Part shown: in pieces, positions 43,663-54,500 of the stretch
How positions within the stretch are numbered: the stretch's first letter is position 1
How the letters are laid out: each line of letters starts with the position of its first letter
NCBI RefSeq assembly: GCF_017498505.1
Contig: NZ_CP071798.1
Span: 930,001 to 994,000 of the forward strand
Length of the DNA: 64,000 nt
Reading direction: 5' to 3'
Source of the DNA: Sporosarcina sp. Te-1
Lineage (GTDB): Bacteria; Bacillota; Bacilli; Bacillales_A; Planococcaceae
Program-made: the position numbers and the translations under genes
The notes under the pieces: model-generated
Database searches by the model: none
What the model was told of the DNA's origin: nothing
What the model saw: the letters and a program-made list of their open reading frames with translations, nothing else

Positions 43663-44637
43663 TCAATAATTTCTCTTTCCAATGAAGGCGGCGATTTGGA
43701 GCAAGGCTTTCTTGGCATCCCCATCGGGCAACGCTTCCACTTCTGCCACGGCCTTCTCGAGATACCGATCGCTTATGGCCTGCGCTGTCTCAATGGCTCC
43801 GGATTTTCGAATATATGCAAGCATTTCCCCGCGTTCCATTTCGGTCAACGAGCCGTCAAACGATTTCAGCATATAGGGTTTGAAATCCGGTTCATCTTTT
43901 ATGTATAGGATCGGCAAGGTGACATGTCCATTCATCAGATCGCTTCCCGCCGGCTTGCCAAGCTGCTCATCGGTAGCCGTGATGTCAAGTATATCATCAA
44001 CGATTTGATACGCCATCCCTGCAAAATACCCGAAACGGCGCATTTTGCAAACAAAGTCGGCATCAGCTCCGGAAACTAGCGCTCCCAATTCACAACTCGA
44101 GGATAGCAGCAGAGCTGTTTTCCTTTTGATGCGCCGCAAATAGTCACGCAACGATTGATCAATTTGTTGCTGGTAATCAATTTGAATGATCTCGCCCTTA
44201 ACAATTTCAAGCATTGTTTCAGCTAACAGACGATGAACACCTGCATGTTCGATCTCCCCGATGGAAATGAGCGCTTTAGAAAAGATGAAATCCCCAGTAT
44301 ACATGGCGATCCGATTATCCCATTTCGATTTCACCGTCTCAAAACCGCGTCTCATGTCCGAATTATCAATGACGTCATCATGGACAAGTGAAGCCATATG
44401 GATCAATTCAAGTGAAACGGCAACTTTTGAAACATGTTTTAATGAATAATCGCCAAATTTGGATGCAAGGATGACAAAAATTGGCCGGATTCGCTTTCCA
44501 CCGGCACGCAGCAGATGGAGGGATGCTTGCCGAATGATAGGCGAAGAGGAATCGACGGATTTCTCAAGTTCCTTTTCTATATAAGCGAGATCCTTCCGGA
44601 AGTCTGCATAAAGCGATAATAACTTCAATTTCTCCAA
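43663..44637 (-). CDS. hepT: Heptaprenyl diphosphate synthase component II
   Basis: A 324-residue trans-polyprenyl synthase catalytic subunit making the C35 side chain of menaquinone-7. The first Asp-rich motif is HDDVIDNSDMRRG, the second YQIVDDILDITATDEQLGKP, with GGKRIRP before them. The start is TTG at 44637 with AGGGAAGG upstream. It needs HepS, encoded two genes upstream; menH lies between them, the conserved hepS-menH-hepT operon. Confidence 0.94.
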   Translation of the reverse strand: MEKLKLLSLYADFRKDLAYIEKELEKSVDSSSPIIRQASLHLLRAGGKRIRPIFVILASKFGDYSLKHVSKVAVSLELIHMASLVHDDVIDNSDMRRGFETVKSKWDNRIAMYTGDFIFSKALISIGEIEHAGVHRLLAETMLEIVKGEIIQIDYQQQIDQSLRDYLRRIKRKTALLLSSSCELGALVSGADADFVCKMRRFGYFAGMAYQIVDDILDITATDEQLGKPAGSDLMNGHVTLPILYIKDEPDFKPYMLKSFDGSLTEMERGEMLAYIRKSGAIETAQAISDRYLEKAVAEVEALPDGDAKKALLQIAAFIGKRNY

Positions 44638-44660
44638 AACGATTACCTTCCCTGCACTCT

Positions 44661-45356
44661 TTATTTATAGGCGATATGACCTGCAGCGGCACCACCGCTA
44701 TATTTTTTGTACGAGACTTCTCTAAAACCGGCTTCTACAAACAGTTGCGCAAGCTCTTGCACGCCAGGGAAATCATCTGCCGACTCCTGCAGCCACGAAT
44801 ATTCATTATAGCTTTTCGCAAACAATTTGCCGAGCATCGGCATAATCGCTTTAAAATAAAAACGGAACACTTGGCGATAAACCGGAATTTCGGTCTGGGA
44901 AGTTTCCAGACAAGCCGCCATGCCACCCGGTTTTAGAACTCTTCTCATTTCGGCAAGCACCGTTGCATAGTCAGGTACATTACGCAAGCCGAATCCAATT
45001 GTCACATAATCGAATGTATTATCAGGGAACGGCAGCTTCATTGCATTGCCGTGCATCAATTCGATGGTTGGATAGTGTGCAACTTTCGGTTTGGCGTTCG
45101 CCAGCATGCCTTCGCTGAAATCCAGACCGATCACAGTTCCGGTCGGTCCGGTGGCCTCAGCTAATGCGATGGTCCAGTCAGCTGTGCCGCAACATACATC
45201 CAAAGCCGCCGATCCAGGAGCGACATTCATGCGCTCCATAATATCCTGACGCCACTTTTTGTGCTGGTTGAAACTGATGACTGAATTCATCTTGTCATAT
45301 TCACCCGAAATTTTTTCAAATACATGATGCACTTTTTGTTCCTTTGAAGTCGTCAC
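44661..45356 (-). CDS. menH: Demethylmenaquinone methyltransferase (UbiE/MenG family)
   Basis: A 231-residue SAM-dependent enzyme methylating demethylmenaquinone in the last step of menaquinone synthesis. [18 protein letters not shown] is SAM motif [26 protein letters not shown] is the UbiE signature. The start is GTG at 45356 with AGGAGAT upstream. Eight bases after hepS ends. Confidence 0.95.
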   Translation of the reverse strand: MTTSKEQKVHHVFEKISGEYDKMNSVISFNQHKKWRQDIMERMNVAPGSAALDVCCGTADWTIALAEATGPTGTVIGLDFSEGMLANAKPKVAHYPTIELMHGNAMKLPFPDNTFDYVTIGFGLRNVPDYATVLAEMRRVLKPGGMAACLETSQTEIPVYRQVFRFYFKAIMPMLGKLFAKSYNEYSWLQESADDFPGVQELAQLFVEAGFREVSYKKYSGGAAAGHIAYK

Positions 45357-45363
45357 TTGTTAT

Positions 45364-46107
45364 TCATCTCCTATTCGAGTCGGCATGCTCAGCGAATGGA
45401 ATTATCATTTCGGTTATTTCATTCTTCAAGTTTGAGGATAGGAAATAAGCATTTTCCAACACTTGTTCTAGACGTTGAGCCAATTTACTATAGGCAAGTT
45501 CTAAATCCGTCATGTTGATATTTTGACCGATTACCCGTTCCTGTACACCGATTGTTCCGCCTAGTCGTTCCCCGATCCAAAGAAGAGGCAATACCAGTTC
45601 TGTGATTTCCAAGTATGCTGTAAAGCCAAATCTTTGATAAAAATCAGCTATACAGCCCGCTTCAATGATTGCAATCATTTTGATCACTTGCTCTGAACCG
45701 ACAGGTGGCTTTTTCATCATGTTTGTCTTCGTTTCATTGATCAAGCCGATTGTCCCGGATAATGATCGGATAAACGGAAAATCCGGAAGTGATGCCAGCA
45801 AACGGTAATAGATGCCGCTGAAGTGATCTCCTGAAAGCACGAGAAGCTGCTGGCTTTTCGGTGTTGCATCTATCACATCAATCCGGTCATGGACGTCAAA
45901 CGCCGCGTGGACTGCACCGACAGCCACTGCCGAAGTCTGAAGATGCGCTGACCAAGCCTCCCCATTCAACAGAGGAAGCAACAGGAAAAATGCTTTTTTT
46001 TCATCTACTATCGTTGCAGAAAAATGTCGATTGACAGTCGGTTCGTAGATGGATTGTTCCACTTCGTTTACATATTCTTTTACATATTGCATATATGCTC
46101 TTTCCAT
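45364..46107 (-). CDS. hepS: Heptaprenyl diphosphate synthase component I
   Basis: About 247 residues, the small regulatory subunit that fixes the C35 chain length of HepT. LLVLSGDHFSGIYYRLLASLPDFPFIRSLSGTIGLINETK is the recognisable HEPPP_synt_1 core; the rest is divergent from B. subtilis. ATG at 46107 has GGAG 8 bases upstream; an ATG at 46125 is the alternative. Begins 49 bases after mtrB ends. Confidence 0.88.
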   Translation of the reverse strand: MERAYMQYVKEYVNEVEQSIYEPTVNRHFSATIVDEKKAFFLLLPLLNGEAWSAHLQTSAVAVGAVHAAFDVHDRIDVIDATPKSQQLLVLSGDHFSGIYYRLLASLPDFPFIRSLSGTIGLINETKTNMMKKPPVGSEQVIKMIAIIEAGCIADFYQRFGFTAYLEITELVLPLLWIGERLGGTIGVQERVIGQNINMTDLELAYSKLAQRLEQVLENAYFLSSNLKNEITEMIIPFAEHADSNRR

Positions 46108-46155
46108 CTTCGAATCTCCATTCATAGACGGTCGTGCGAATCAGTCAAGTCTAAT

Positions 46156-46377
46156 TCACTCTTTCCCCTCACTGGATACAACTCCGTGCGATGAATGAAT
46201 TTCGGCTTTCCCGCGTATTTTCATTGCCGACGTATGCTCGGTGAATTGTGCTATCATTACTTCACCTTTGTCGAGTTTCTCCGTATGGTGAAACTTCGTA
46301 TCGTTCCCCCTCGTCAGACCAATGACGTTCACACCGTCCTCTTTCGCTTTTATGATAATAAAGTCAGGCTGCGTCAT
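46156..46377 (-). CDS. mtrB: TRAP, trp RNA-binding attenuation protein
   Basis: A 73-residue protein forming 11-mer rings that, with bound tryptophan, wrap (G/U)AG repeats in trp leader [58 protein letters not shown] keeps the Trp-pocket (Thr, Gly, His) and RNA-contact Lys/Arg residues of B. subtilis. ATG at 46377 follows GGGGAGTGG. Downstream of folE as in the mtrAB operon; the trp operon itself is missing from its usual place at 38.9 kb. Confidence 0.95.
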   Translation of the reverse strand: MTQPDFIIIKAKEDGVNVIGLTRGNDTKFHHTEKLDKGEVMIAQFTEHTSAMKIRGKAEIHSSHGVVSSEGKE

Positions 46378-46440
46378 ATAACCACTCCCCATTCATATAA
46401 GGTCTATCATATCATACAAACAAAGTGTACCGCAAAGGCG

Positions 46441-47010
46441 TCAAACTGATTTGATCAGCGACAAGATCTCTGCTCTCTTGACATCATCATGTTCATAAAC
46501 GCCCCTTGCAACGGTCGTAACCGTCTTAGCACCCGGCTTTTTAATGCCGCGCATCGTCATGCACATATGTTCTGCTTCAATAATGACATAGACACCGATC
46601 GGATTCAGCATTTCCATCATTGCGTTTGCTACCGTAGATGTGATTCTTTCCTGAAGTTGCGGTCTTCTAGCTGTCGTTTCCACTGCGCGCGCCAGTTTGC
46701 TTAATCCAGCGACAACACCATTTCTAGGTATGTATGCGATATGGGCATGTCCGAAAAACGGGACAAGGTGATGTTCACACATCGAATGAAACGGAATATC
46801 TTTTACTAACACCACTTCATCGTGGTTTTCATGAAATACGGTTTCAAAATATTGTCTCGGATCTTTATTCAAACCTTCAAATGCTTCGGCATACATTTTC
46901 GCCACCCGTTTCGGCGTCTCAATCAGCCCCTCGCGAGAAGGATCTTCACCGATTGCTTCCAGGATCATCGTCACAGCTTTTTCTATTTTTTCGTGATCCA
47001 CTTCCTTCAT
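46441..47010 (-). CDS. folE: GTP cyclohydrolase I
   Basis: A 189-residue enzyme (MtrA of B. subtilis) making dihydroneopterin triphosphate for folate. [20 protein letters not shown] and HMCMTMRG carry the zinc Cys/His ligands; RPQLQERIT is conserved. ATG at 47010 lies 9 bases after GAGGAGG; upstream TTG/ATG codons in the open frame are too close to it. Operon with mtrB. Confidence 0.95.
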   Translation of the reverse strand: MKEVDHEKIEKAVTMILEAIGEDPSREGLIETPKRVAKMYAEAFEGLNKDPRQYFETVFHENHDEVVLVKDIPFHSMCEHHLVPFFGHAHIAYIPRNGVVAGLSKLARAVETTARRPQLQERITSTVANAMMEMLNPIGVYVIIEAEHMCMTMRGIKKPGAKTVTTVARGVYEHDDVKRAEILSLIKSV

Positions 47011-47118
47011 AATTCGCATCCTCCTCAACACAAACTAATACTTCCCTTAAAAGATAGTAGCATACTCCCTCATTTCCGTACAGTTCAGGGTTTCGTTGAA
47101 AAATCGGAGGCAGACGCA

Positions 47119-47171
47119 TAAAAGGAGTCCGTCCACTCAACTCGCTGATCGAGTTGAAGGAACGGACTCCT
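47119..47171 (-). terminator. terminator of hbs
   Basis: Minus strand AGGAGTCCGT...ACGGACTCCT encloses CAACTCGATCAGCGAGTTG, a two-part near-perfect hairpin ending in TTTTATG just after hbs. Confidence 0.8.
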
Positions 47172-47186
47172 ATGTAAACTAAAAGA

Positions 47187-47459
47187 TCACTTTACAGCGT
47201 CTTTAAGTGCTTTACCTGCTTTGAATGCAGGAACTTTGCTTGCTGCGATTTCGATTTCTTCACCTGATTGTGGGTTGCGGCCTTTACGTGCTGCACGCTC
47301 ACGAACCTCGAAGTTACCAAAACCGATCAATTGTACCTTATCACCTTTTGCAAGTGCCGATTGGATTGTATCGAATACAGCTTCAACTGCTTTAGTAGCA
47401 TCCTTTTTCGTCAAACCTGCAGTTTCAGCAACTGAGTTGATCAATTCTGTCTTATTCAC
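47187..47459 (-). CDS. hbs: HU-family DNA-binding protein HBsu
   Basis: A 90-residue nucleoid-associated protein. [48 protein letters not shown] (the beta-arm with the Pro tip) and [15 protein letters not shown] are characteristic. The start is a GTG at 47459, 7 bases after AGGAGG; the GTG at 47468 lies inside that site. Monocistronic between spoIVA and folE, with its own terminator. Confidence 0.97.
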   Translation of the reverse strand: MNKTELINSVAETAGLTKKDATKAVEAVFDTIQSALAKGDKVQLIGFGNFEVRERAARKGRNPQSGEEIEIAASKVPAFKAGKALKDAVK

Positions 47460-47587
47460 ACTATTCACCTCCTCTCAAAGGAAATGTAATTGCTTTCAAC
47501 ACTGTAAAAAGAGTAACATACTAAAAACCGCGGTGCAACAATATTCTTAGCGTTATTGCGCTACTTTCGGTTAATTTGTCCAAAATA

Positions 47588-47616
47588 GCAAAAAGACCCG
47601 TAGGAAACGGATCTTT
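47588..47616 (-). terminator. terminator of spoIVA
   Basis: Minus strand AGATCCGT and ACGGGTCT (one G-U) pair over TTCCT and are followed by TTTTTGC. Confidence 0.75.
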
Positions 47617-47678
47617 GCGTAAGGTTTTGTATACATTTTCCATTAGAAAACGTTTATTTTTCCGCCTTTTCACTCATT

Positions 47679-49157
47679 TTAGACGATGAATGTGATCATA
47701 CCTTTGTTTCCATTATTGACCATCTGCTCAATCGTCTCCCGCAGGCGTTTCCGTGCATTTGGCGGAACAGATGAGGTCTTGAACCGGATGCTCTCCTTCA
47801 TTACCTCATGGAGCGGGGTTCCGAACAACTGCGTTTGCCATAACGCGTCTCTGTCATGCAAATACGCGTTCTTCAATTCCTTTAACAAGTGATGGCTATG
47901 GAACTCGGACCCGATTAACGGCGAGAATTCGGCATCCATATCAATCCGGATAATATGGAGCGAAGGAGCGGACGCTCTCATGCGCACTCCGTAGAAATTG
48001 TCCTGTTTAATCAATTCAGGTGGAGACGGTTGGAAGTCTGCAATGGTTGGAAGCGCGACCCCATATCCTGTCTGCTTGGCAGTTTCGATCGCCTCGGCGT
48101 ACATGTCGTACGATTTTTTCGCTTTAACTGCATCTTGGACGAAGACGAGCCAATCCTTTTTCGTCCTCATCTCTCGTTGCATGATTGTTTCGCACACTTC
48201 TTGGAATGCCTGTTCGTCCATTTCAATATTAACAGTGGCCCGGCCTTTTCCGGCATCTACTTCCACAACTTCTGCATGGCGAACATACTTTTCATCTTTC
48301 AGCCGTTCCGCCAGCTCTTGAACTTTGCGGATTTTTGATACTTCCAGAAACCCTTCATTAATTACATTGTCAATAGAAGAGTTCAGTTCATGGTCCGCGC
48401 CGAGCACATCCATCCAATCCGGCTTTTGCAAATCGATATGAGTTATTGGGAACTCAAACAACGCTTCCTTTAAGATAAGCTGAATCTCTTGGGCATTCAG
48501 CTGATCTGCACTAATTGCAATGACCGGAACGCCATGACGTTCGATCAGTTGCTCTTTCAAAGCGACTGTCCGATCATGTGCCGGCATTTTGGAATTCAGT
48601 ACGATGACAAATGGCTTTCCGATGTCTTTTAATTTCGCGACTATTTCTTCCTCCGCTACCTCGGCCGCAGCCCTTGGGATGTTATTGACAGTCCCATCCG
48701 TTGTTACTAAAATGCCGATGGTGGAGTGATCCCGGATCACTTTATCCGTCCCGATACGGGCCGCTTCTTCAAAAGGAATCGGCTCATTATGCCATGGAGT
48801 GTGGACATATTTTGGCCCATCCTCATCCTCGTACCCTCTCACACCATCAATAACATACCCTACACAGTCTGCTAATCTTACTTGAAATGTCAATTCTCCG
48901 TCGCCGATTGAGACAGACGTCCCTTGGGCTGGGACGAATTTCGGCTCAGATGTCATAATAATTGGGCCAGGGGAACTTTGTGGCAGCTCATCCTGTGCTC
49001 TTGCGCGATCCCCCGCATCCAACATGTTCGGAATGACGACTTCTTCCATCACCCTTTTCACAAATGTCGATTTCCCCACACGAACAGGGCCGACCACTCC
49101 TATATAGATATCCCCATCCGTACGTCTAGCCAGATTTTCATACAACTCCTCTTTCAT
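47679..49157 (-). CDS. spoIVA: SpoIVA, stage IV sporulation protein A (spore coat basement ATPase)
   Basis: A 492-residue cytoskeletal ATPase that polymerises on the forespore surface as the base of the coat. VGPVRVGKSTFVKR is the Walker A, followed by a TRAFAC GTPase-like fold (ADCVGYVIDGVRGY; TTDGTVNN; LNSKMPAHD); the C-terminus required for localisation (NNGNKGMITFIV) is conserved. AGGAGGG before the ATG. Diagnostic of an endospore former; normally driven by sigma-E in the mother cell (family knowledge). Confidence 0.97.
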   Translation of the reverse strand: MKEELYENLARRTDGDIYIGVVGPVRVGKSTFVKRVMEEVVIPNMLDAGDRARAQDELPQSSPGPIIMTSEPKFVPAQGTSVSIGDGELTFQVRLADCVGYVIDGVRGYEDEDGPKYVHTPWHNEPIPFEEAARIGTDKVIRDHSTIGILVTTDGTVNNIPRAAAEVAEEEIVAKLKDIGKPFVIVLNSKMPAHDRTVALKEQLIERHGVPVIAISADQLNAQEIQLILKEALFEFPITHIDLQKPDWMDVLGADHELNSSIDNVINEGFLEVSKIRKVQELAERLKDEKYVRHAEVVEVDAGKGRATVNIEMDEQAFQEVCETIMQREMRTKKDWLVFVQDAVKAKKSYDMYAEAIETAKQTGYGVALPTIADFQPSPPELIKQDNFYGVRMRASAPSLHIIRIDMDAEFSPLIGSEFHSHHLLKELKNAYLHDRDALWQTQLFGTPLHEVMKESIRFKTSSVPPNARKRLRETIEQMVNNGNKGMITFIV

Positions 49158-49199
49158 ACGTAGCCCTCCTTTTTTTGCGCATTCTAGTTTATGTAAAAG

Positions 49200-49234
49200 A
49201 AAAACGTTTCATGCTAAAAGCAGGAAACGTTTTA
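49200..49234. terminator. terminator between yphF and spoIVA
   Basis: AAAACGTTTC and GAAACGTTTT form a perfect 10 bp stem with a short loop and flanking A/T runs, right after the yphF stop. Confidence 0.75.
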
Positions 49235-49239
49235 TCAAC

Positions 49240-49956
49240 CTATTTATTCTTGCGCAAAAAAATGACTTCATTTTGTTCATTAACTGTATATGGCAGCGAG
49301 TAGGCCGGTAAAATTGGATAGTCGTCCGATAATAAATGACGGATATCTTCGCCAGGTTTTATATCCGGCTTTTCATTTTCAATAATTCGTCCCAAGTCGA
49401 TGGAATAGTCGATGTAGAAATTTCCATCTCCTCCGACGACAAGCGGTAATTGTGCATCAGAGTAGGGACTCGGAATGTGGATCGGTTCCTCATAGCCCAT
49501 TTTCTTAAAATCAATTTCATACACATTGTCTCCTACCGCTTCCTTAAAAGGCAATTTACCATTAACCTGCTTCCGCAAATTCAATTCACGGATTCGTTCT
49601 GCTACACGCAAGTCAACCAATTTCACAGTTGGATTCTCTTCTACATCTGTCAATACATACTGGTAAATACCTCCGACTTCATAGGCATTGGATGGTATTT
49701 TTTCCATATAAGCAGGAGCCAGCTTTGAGAATTCCACAGGGTATTTAATGTACAGGTCTGTTTCTTGCTCCCGTGTTTTGATCGGCAATAATCCTCCATT
49801 ATTACTTTGATAGGATTCTACGGCTTTTTGGACCGACTGCAGTTGTTCTTCGTATGGATTCTCACGGGTTGCCTGTTCATCTCCAGGATACATGCAACCT
49901 GACAATAACACGGAAACAATTGCGATCAAAAGGATCCCTTTTGATACACTTTTCAT
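49240..49956 (-). CDS. yphF: YphF-family lipoprotein
   Basis: A 238-residue exported protein with a lipoprotein signal ending in LLSGC (lipobox, Cys about 21). The mature part is soluble and mixed alpha/beta; it resembles B. subtilis YphF in length and position. Function unknown; likely membrane-attached on the outside. Overlaps yphE by one base, so they are cotranscribed. Confidence 0.85.
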   Translation of the reverse strand: MKSVSKGILLIAIVSVLLSGCMYPGDEQATRENPYEEQLQSVQKAVESYQSNNGGLLPIKTREQETDLYIKYPVEFSKLAPAYMEKIPSNAYEVGGIYQYVLTDVEENPTVKLVDLRVAERIRELNLRKQVNGKLPFKEAVGDNVYEIDFKKMGYEEPIHIPSPYSDAQLPLVVGGDGNFYIDYSIDLGRIIENEKPDIKPGEDIRHLLSDDYPILPAYSLPYTVNEQNEVIFLRKNK

Positions 49957-50159
49957 TACGCACCTCCGGTAGGACCGCTGAACACGATATAGACCATCGC
50001 GAAAAATGCGAGGATTAGTAAAACATAGGCTACTATTGCAAATAAAAACTTCAGCAGCCGATTGGAAAGCTTATGTCGGCTTACATAAATGAGGCCCATG
50101 GAAATGGCCATGAAACCCATCGCATAGAACGACAGCCACATTTTATCCAGTGAGGACAA
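49956..50159 (-). CDS. yphE: YphE, DUF2768 small membrane protein
   Basis: A 67-residue protein with two membrane helices (MWLSFYAMGFMAISMGLIYV and FLFAIVAYVLLILAFFAMVYIVF) joined by a short basic loop. Matches YphE in size and place between gpsA and yphF. Function unknown. Confidence 0.85.
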   Translation of the reverse strand: MSSLDKMWLSFYAMGFMAISMGLIYVSRHKLSNRLLKFLFAIVAYVLLILAFFAMVYIVFSGPTGGA

Positions 50160-50218
50160 GGTGATTCATCCTTTCATCCAGTAAAATCTATTTCCCCAAT
50201 AATCCCGACGTTCCGAGT

Positions 50219-51235
50219 TTACCCGAAAATGTCTTCTATCTCTTGTTTTTTCATGCGGCTCATCAGATGATCCACCGCTTCTTTAGCCGGTATGTCCTCA
50301 AACAATACCGTATATAATGCTTCCGTCAACGGCATTGATACGTGCATCTGTTGTGCCAGCTGATGGGCGGCTTTTGTGGTACGGACACCTTCGATGACCA
50401 TTCCCATGCCGGAAATGACCTCTTCTAGGGTCTTCCCCTGGCCGAGCATATGTCCTGCCTTCCAATTTCTCGAATGGACACTCGTGCATGTCACAATCAA
50501 GTCACCGAGTCCTGTCAAACCGGAAAATGTCAAAGGCTTCGCACCCATTTTAACTCCGAGGCGGGTGATTTCAGCTAGACCTCTCGTTATGAGCGCCGCC
50601 TTCGCATTATCCCCATAGCCTAAGCCATCTGTGATTCCAGCAGCCAAAGCTATGACATTCTTCAATGCCGCCCCAAGTTCAACCCCCAACATATCATTGT
50701 TGGTATAAACCCTGAAATGGTTATTCATAAAGAGGTCTTGCACCTTTTCAGCAGCTTGCAAATCATCCGATGCGGCAGTTACCGTTGTCGGATGGCGAAG
50801 AACTACTTCTTCAGCATGGCTAGGTCCGGATAAGACGACAATAGCTTGCCGATTCTGTTCCTCTATTTCTTCCTCCATCATTTCCGAAATCCGTTTTAAA
50901 GAGTTCGGCTCGATTCCTTTCGAGACATGGACGAATAATTTAGGTCCGCTCACGATGCCGTTGATTTCCTCACAAATCTCTCGGATTCCTTTTGTCGGCA
51001 CAGCTATGATAAGGATCTCCGCATGGTGGACCGCCTTTTTTAAATCAGCTGTCGCTTCCAACGACGCGGGCAATATTATGCCAGGGACATAGCGCTGATT
51101 TGTGTGCTGCTCATTGATTTCAGCAGCCTGTTCCTCTCGTCTTGCCCAGAGTAAACAATCATGTCCATTATCGGTCAATACGAAGGCGAGCGCAGTTCCC
51201 CAGCTGCCTGCACCGATTACTGTCACTTTTTCCAT
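50219..51235 (-). CDS. gpsA: NAD(P)-dependent glycerol-3-phosphate dehydrogenase
   Basis: A 338-residue enzyme reducing DHAP to sn-glycerol-3-phosphate for phospholipids. [15 protein letters not shown] binds NAD(P); [44 protein letters not shown] holds the catalytic Lys and the substrate-binding loop. Pairs with plsC at 54 kb in lipid synthesis. Follows der by 28 bp. Confidence 0.96.
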   Translation of the reverse strand: MEKVTVIGAGSWGTALAFVLTDNGHDCLLWARREEQAAEINEQHTNQRYVPGIILPASLEATADLKKAVHHAEILIIAVPTKGIREICEEINGIVSGPKLFVHVSKGIEPNSLKRISEMMEEEIEEQNRQAIVVLSGPSHAEEVVLRHPTTVTAASDDLQAAEKVQDLFMNNHFRVYTNNDMLGVELGAALKNVIALAAGITDGLGYGDNAKAALITRGLAEITRLGVKMGAKPLTFSGLTGLGDLIVTCTSVHSRNWKAGHMLGQGKTLEEVISGMGMVIEGVRTTKAAHQLAQQMHVSMPLTEALYTVLFEDIPAKEAVDHLMSRMKKQEIEDIFG

Positions 51236-51263
51236 TCAAACCATCCTCTCAACCAAACGATCA

Positions 51264-52574
51264 TCAGCTTCGTGCTCTTGTAATCAGCCGGATTGGCGTC
51301 CCTTCAAATCCGAAAGCTTCTCGAAGTCTGTTTTGTAAAAATCGTTCATATGAAAAATGCATCAATTCGGGTTCGTTGACGAAAACGACAAATACAGGGG
51401 GCTTTACCGCCACTTGCGTTACATAGTAAATACGGAGTCTGCGCCCTTTGTCGGATGGTGCAGGGTTTCTTGCAACCGCATCCTCGATCACTTCGTTAAG
51501 CACACTGGATTGGATTCGGAGTGCGTGGTTTTCACTGATCAATTTAATCGTATCGAATAAGGTGCGAACACGCTGCTTTGTTTTGGCTGATACATAGGCA
51601 ACCGGCGCATAATCGAGAAATTGAAATTCCTTCCGGATATCCTCGTTAAAACGGTTCATCGTCTTTTCATCTTTTTCAACTGCATCCCATTTGTTCACGA
51701 CGAACATGACACCTTTGCCCGCTTCTTCCGCATAGCCTGCAATACGCTTATCCTGTTCACGCAATCCCTCTTCACCATTTAAAACGATAAGGACGACATC
51801 GGAACGATCAATCGCCTTTAGCGCACGCAATACACTGTACTTTTCCGTGCTCTCATATACTTTCCCTTTTTTACGCATACCCGCTGTATCAATGATCTTA
51901 TACTTCTGTCCTTCGTATTCATACGACGTATCAATAGCATCGCGGGTCGTGCCGGCCACATCACTTACAATAACACGCTCTTCCCCGAGCAAAGCATTGA
52001 CGAGGGAAGACTTTCCGACATTCGGCCGACCGATCAACGAGAATCGGATGACATCATCTTCCTCTTCTTCTTCAATCGGTTCCGGGAAGCTGGCAGCCAC
52101 GGCATCAAGCAGGTCACCAAGACCGATCCCATGGGAACCGGAAATTGGATACGGGTCTCCAAACCCTAGAGAATAGAAGTCATAGATCATATCCCGCATA
52201 TCCGGGTTGTCGATTTTGTTAACCGCCAAAACAACAGGTTTTTTCGTCTTATATAACATTTTAGCGACTTGTTCATCCGCATCCGTCACGCCGTCACGGC
52301 CATTCGTAAGGAAAATGATGACATCCGCCTCATCAATGGCAATTTCCGCTTGAAGGCGGATCTGCTCAAGAAAAGGTTCATCGCCAATATCGATACCGCC
52401 CGTATCAATCAAATTAAATTCATGTGCCAACCAGTCTGCGGAGCTGTAGATACGATCGCGGGTTACACCCGCCACATCTTCTACGATTGATATCCGTTCT
52501 CCTACTATCCGGTTAAAGATTGTCGATTTCCCGACATTCGGTCTTCCGACAATCGCCACTGTTGGTTTCGTCAT
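51264..52574 (-). CDS. der: Der (EngA), tandem-domain ribosome-assembly GTPase
   Basis: A 436-residue GTPase for 50S maturation. Two G domains have G1 motifs [13 protein letters not shown] (about 9-21) and [14 protein letters not shown] (about 183-196), with DTGG/DTAG and NKID/NKWD motifs; the C-terminal 80 residues form the KH-like domain. All nucleotide motifs intact. Confidence 0.97.
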   Translation of the reverse strand: MTKPTVAIVGRPNVGKSTIFNRIVGERISIVEDVAGVTRDRIYSSADWLAHEFNLIDTGGIDIGDEPFLEQIRLQAEIAIDEADVIIFLTNGRDGVTDADEQVAKMLYKTKKPVVLAVNKIDNPDMRDMIYDFYSLGFGDPYPISGSHGIGLGDLLDAVAASFPEPIEEEEEDDVIRFSLIGRPNVGKSSLVNALLGEERVIVSDVAGTTRDAIDTSYEYEGQKYKIIDTAGMRKKGKVYESTEKYSVLRALKAIDRSDVVLIVLNGEEGLREQDKRIAGYAEEAGKGVMFVVNKWDAVEKDEKTMNRFNEDIRKEFQFLDYAPVAYVSAKTKQRVRTLFDTIKLISENHALRIQSSVLNEVIEDAVARNPAPSDKGRRLRIYYVTQVAVKPPVFVVFVNEPELMHFSYERFLQNRLREAFGFEGTPIRLITRARS

Positions 52575-52615
52575 AATTAAACACCCTTCCGACTCTATCT
52601 TTAGACATTATACAG

Positions 52616-52657
52616 AAAAAAGATGATGATGCCTATAAAAGCACCATCATCATCTTG
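52616..52657 (-). terminator. terminator of ypfD
   Basis: Minus strand AAGATGATGATGGTGC and GGCATCATCATCTT form a long stem followed by TTTTTCTG, 40 bases after ypfD. Confidence 0.8.
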
Positions 52658-52698
52658 AATGATATTCACATTTTGTGTCCAAATGAGACTTCCGTTCA

Positions 52699-53838
52699 TC
52701 ATTCTGAGAATTTCTTCAGCTGGTCACCGATGACATCACTTAAGGAGAAACCTGTTTCCTCTTTCATTTCGTAATCGCCATAGGATTCTTCCTCTTCCTT
52801 TTCAATCAGATCTTTGATACTCAAGGAGAGGCGTTTCTCATCAGAATTCACATCGAGAACTTTTACTTTTACCTTTTGTCCCTCTTCGAGCACTTCATGC
52901 GGTGTACCGATATGCTCGTGAGCAATTCGGGAAATGTGAACAAGACCTTCAACACCAGGCAGCACTTCTACAAATGCACCATAGGAGACAAGGCGCTTAA
53001 CCGTTCCTTCAAATACGGAACCAACTGGTGCTTTCTCTTCGATATCTTCCCATGGTCCAGGCAAAGTATCTTTAATGGACAAGGAAATACGTTCTGAATC
53101 ACGGTCGACAGAAAGAACCTTTACTTTCACTTTATCTCCTTCTTTTAAAACATCCGACACTTTATCGATATGTTCATGGGATAGTTGTGAAATATGGACC
53201 AGGCCATCCACGCCGCCAATATCGACAAATGCACCGAAGGAGGCGATCCGTTGAACAGTTCCTTCCAGTACTTGCCCTTCCTTCAGGTCATCAAGCACTT
53301 CTTCTTTCTGTTTCGATTTCTCCTCTTGAATAACAGCACGGTGGGATAGGATCAAACGGTTTTTCTCCTTATCCATTTCAACAATTTTGAACGTCATCGT
53401 GCGTCCTTTATAATCATCGAATGTTTCAACGAAGTGATCTTCCACCAAGGAGGCAGGAATGAATCCTCTCACGCCCAGGTCGACAACCAAACCGCCTTTA
53501 ACGACATCTTTTACTTCTGTTTCGATCGTTTCATTGTTGTTGAATTTTTCCTCAAGATCTCCCCATGCATCTTCCGCATCCACTTTCCGTTTCGAAAGAA
53601 CATAGTTATCCTCTTCCACTTTCGTGATGATGAGTTCAAGTTCATCTCCTACCGAAACAGCGTCTCCAGCTTTTTCGATATGAAGACTGGACAACTCGCT
53701 GATTGGGATGACGCCGTCAAATGGAGCGCCTGAAATTTCAACAGTTACGGATTTATCTTCAATCTTAGTCACTTTGCCAGTGACACGGTCACCCTCTTTG
53801 TATCCGTTCATTGCATCCAAATTCATCTCTTCAGTCAT
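52699..53838 (-). CDS. ypfD: YpfD, S1-domain protein (ribosomal protein S1 homologue)
   Basis: A 379-residue RNA-binding protein with four S1 OB-folds starting near residues 14, 100, 186 and 271 (repeated [20 protein letters not shown] / [14 protein letters not shown] pattern in the last two). Two N-terminal S1 copies are more diverged. It is shorter than E. coli RpsA (six domains). In Firmicutes it is non-essential; role in translation is inferred. GGAGGAGGA precedes the ATG. Confidence 0.93.
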   Translation of the reverse strand: MTEEMNLDAMNGYKEGDRVTGKVTKIEDKSVTVEISGAPFDGVIPISELSSLHIEKAGDAVSVGDELELIITKVEEDNYVLSKRKVDAEDAWGDLEEKFNNNETIETEVKDVVKGGLVVDLGVRGFIPASLVEDHFVETFDDYKGRTMTFKIVEMDKEKNRLILSHRAVIQEEKSKQKEEVLDDLKEGQVLEGTVQRIASFGAFVDIGGVDGLVHISQLSHEHIDKVSDVLKEGDKVKVKVLSVDRDSERISLSIKDTLPGPWEDIEEKAPVGSVFEGTVKRLVSYGAFVEVLPGVEGLVHISRIAHEHIGTPHEVLEEGQKVKVKVLDVNSDEKRLSLSIKDLIEKEEEESYGDYEMKEETGFSLSDVIGDQLKKFSE

Positions 53839-53918
53839 ATGTAGTCCTCCTCCATAATGAATCCTACCTCTATATTATTCGAATCGGTGAGTAAAAACAA
53901 AAAATTACCCTTGCCATT

Positions 53919-54500
53919 TTATTTATTTTTTTCGAGCAATTGCCGAATGGCATCCATGATCACTTCTGTCACTTCTTCAGCAGACGCTTTTCTTTCGCGA
54001 TATTCAGTCATGTCCAAAGGCTTGCCATAGACAACCCTTAATTGTCTAAAAGGCTTGTACGAGCCTACAATAGCGCAAGGCATGACTGTAGCATTTCCTT
54101 TCAACGCAAAGAAACCGGCACCCGCAAGCCCTTTGCCGAGTTCGCCTGTCTTACTTCTCGTACCTTCTGGAAATAGACCGACTACTTTCCCATCTTTCAA
54201 TAACTTCAGTGTCGTACGGAATGCCTCTCGATCGCTCATTCCTCTTTTGACAGGATAGGCATTGACACTTGGAAGAATACTTTTTAAGACAGGAGCTTGA
54301 AACAACTCTTCCTTCGCCATGAAATGGACCGTGCGAGGACAAGTGATCCCTACGACAGGCGGATCAAAATTATCTATGTGATTTGCACAAAGCAACACCC
54401 CGCCCTCAACTGGAAAATTTTCTTTACCGATCACTTTGATGCGGTACAAAGGGAAAAAGATCGTGCTAACAAGAAATTTGCCTAAAGGATATAAGTTCAT
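53919..54500 (-). CDS. plsC: 1-acyl-sn-glycerol-3-phosphate acyltransferase family protein
   Basis: A 193-residue membrane-associated acyltransferase forming phosphatidic acid. The NHX4D motif is ANHIDNFD, motif III is FPEGTRSKTGELG and VKRGMSDREA is present. One N-terminal hydrophobic segment. Overlaps cmk by 4 bp (ATGA). Exact acyl acceptor is assumed from the family. Confidence 0.92.
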   Translation of the reverse strand: MNLYPLGKFLVSTIFFPLYRIKVIGKENFPVEGGVLLCANHIDNFDPPVVGITCPRTVHFMAKEELFQAPVLKSILPSVNAYPVKRGMSDREAFRTTLKLLKDGKVVGLFPEGTRSKTGELGKGLAGAGFFALKGNATVMPCAIVGSYKPFRQLRVVYGKPLDMTEYRERKASAEEVTEVIMDAIRQLLEKNK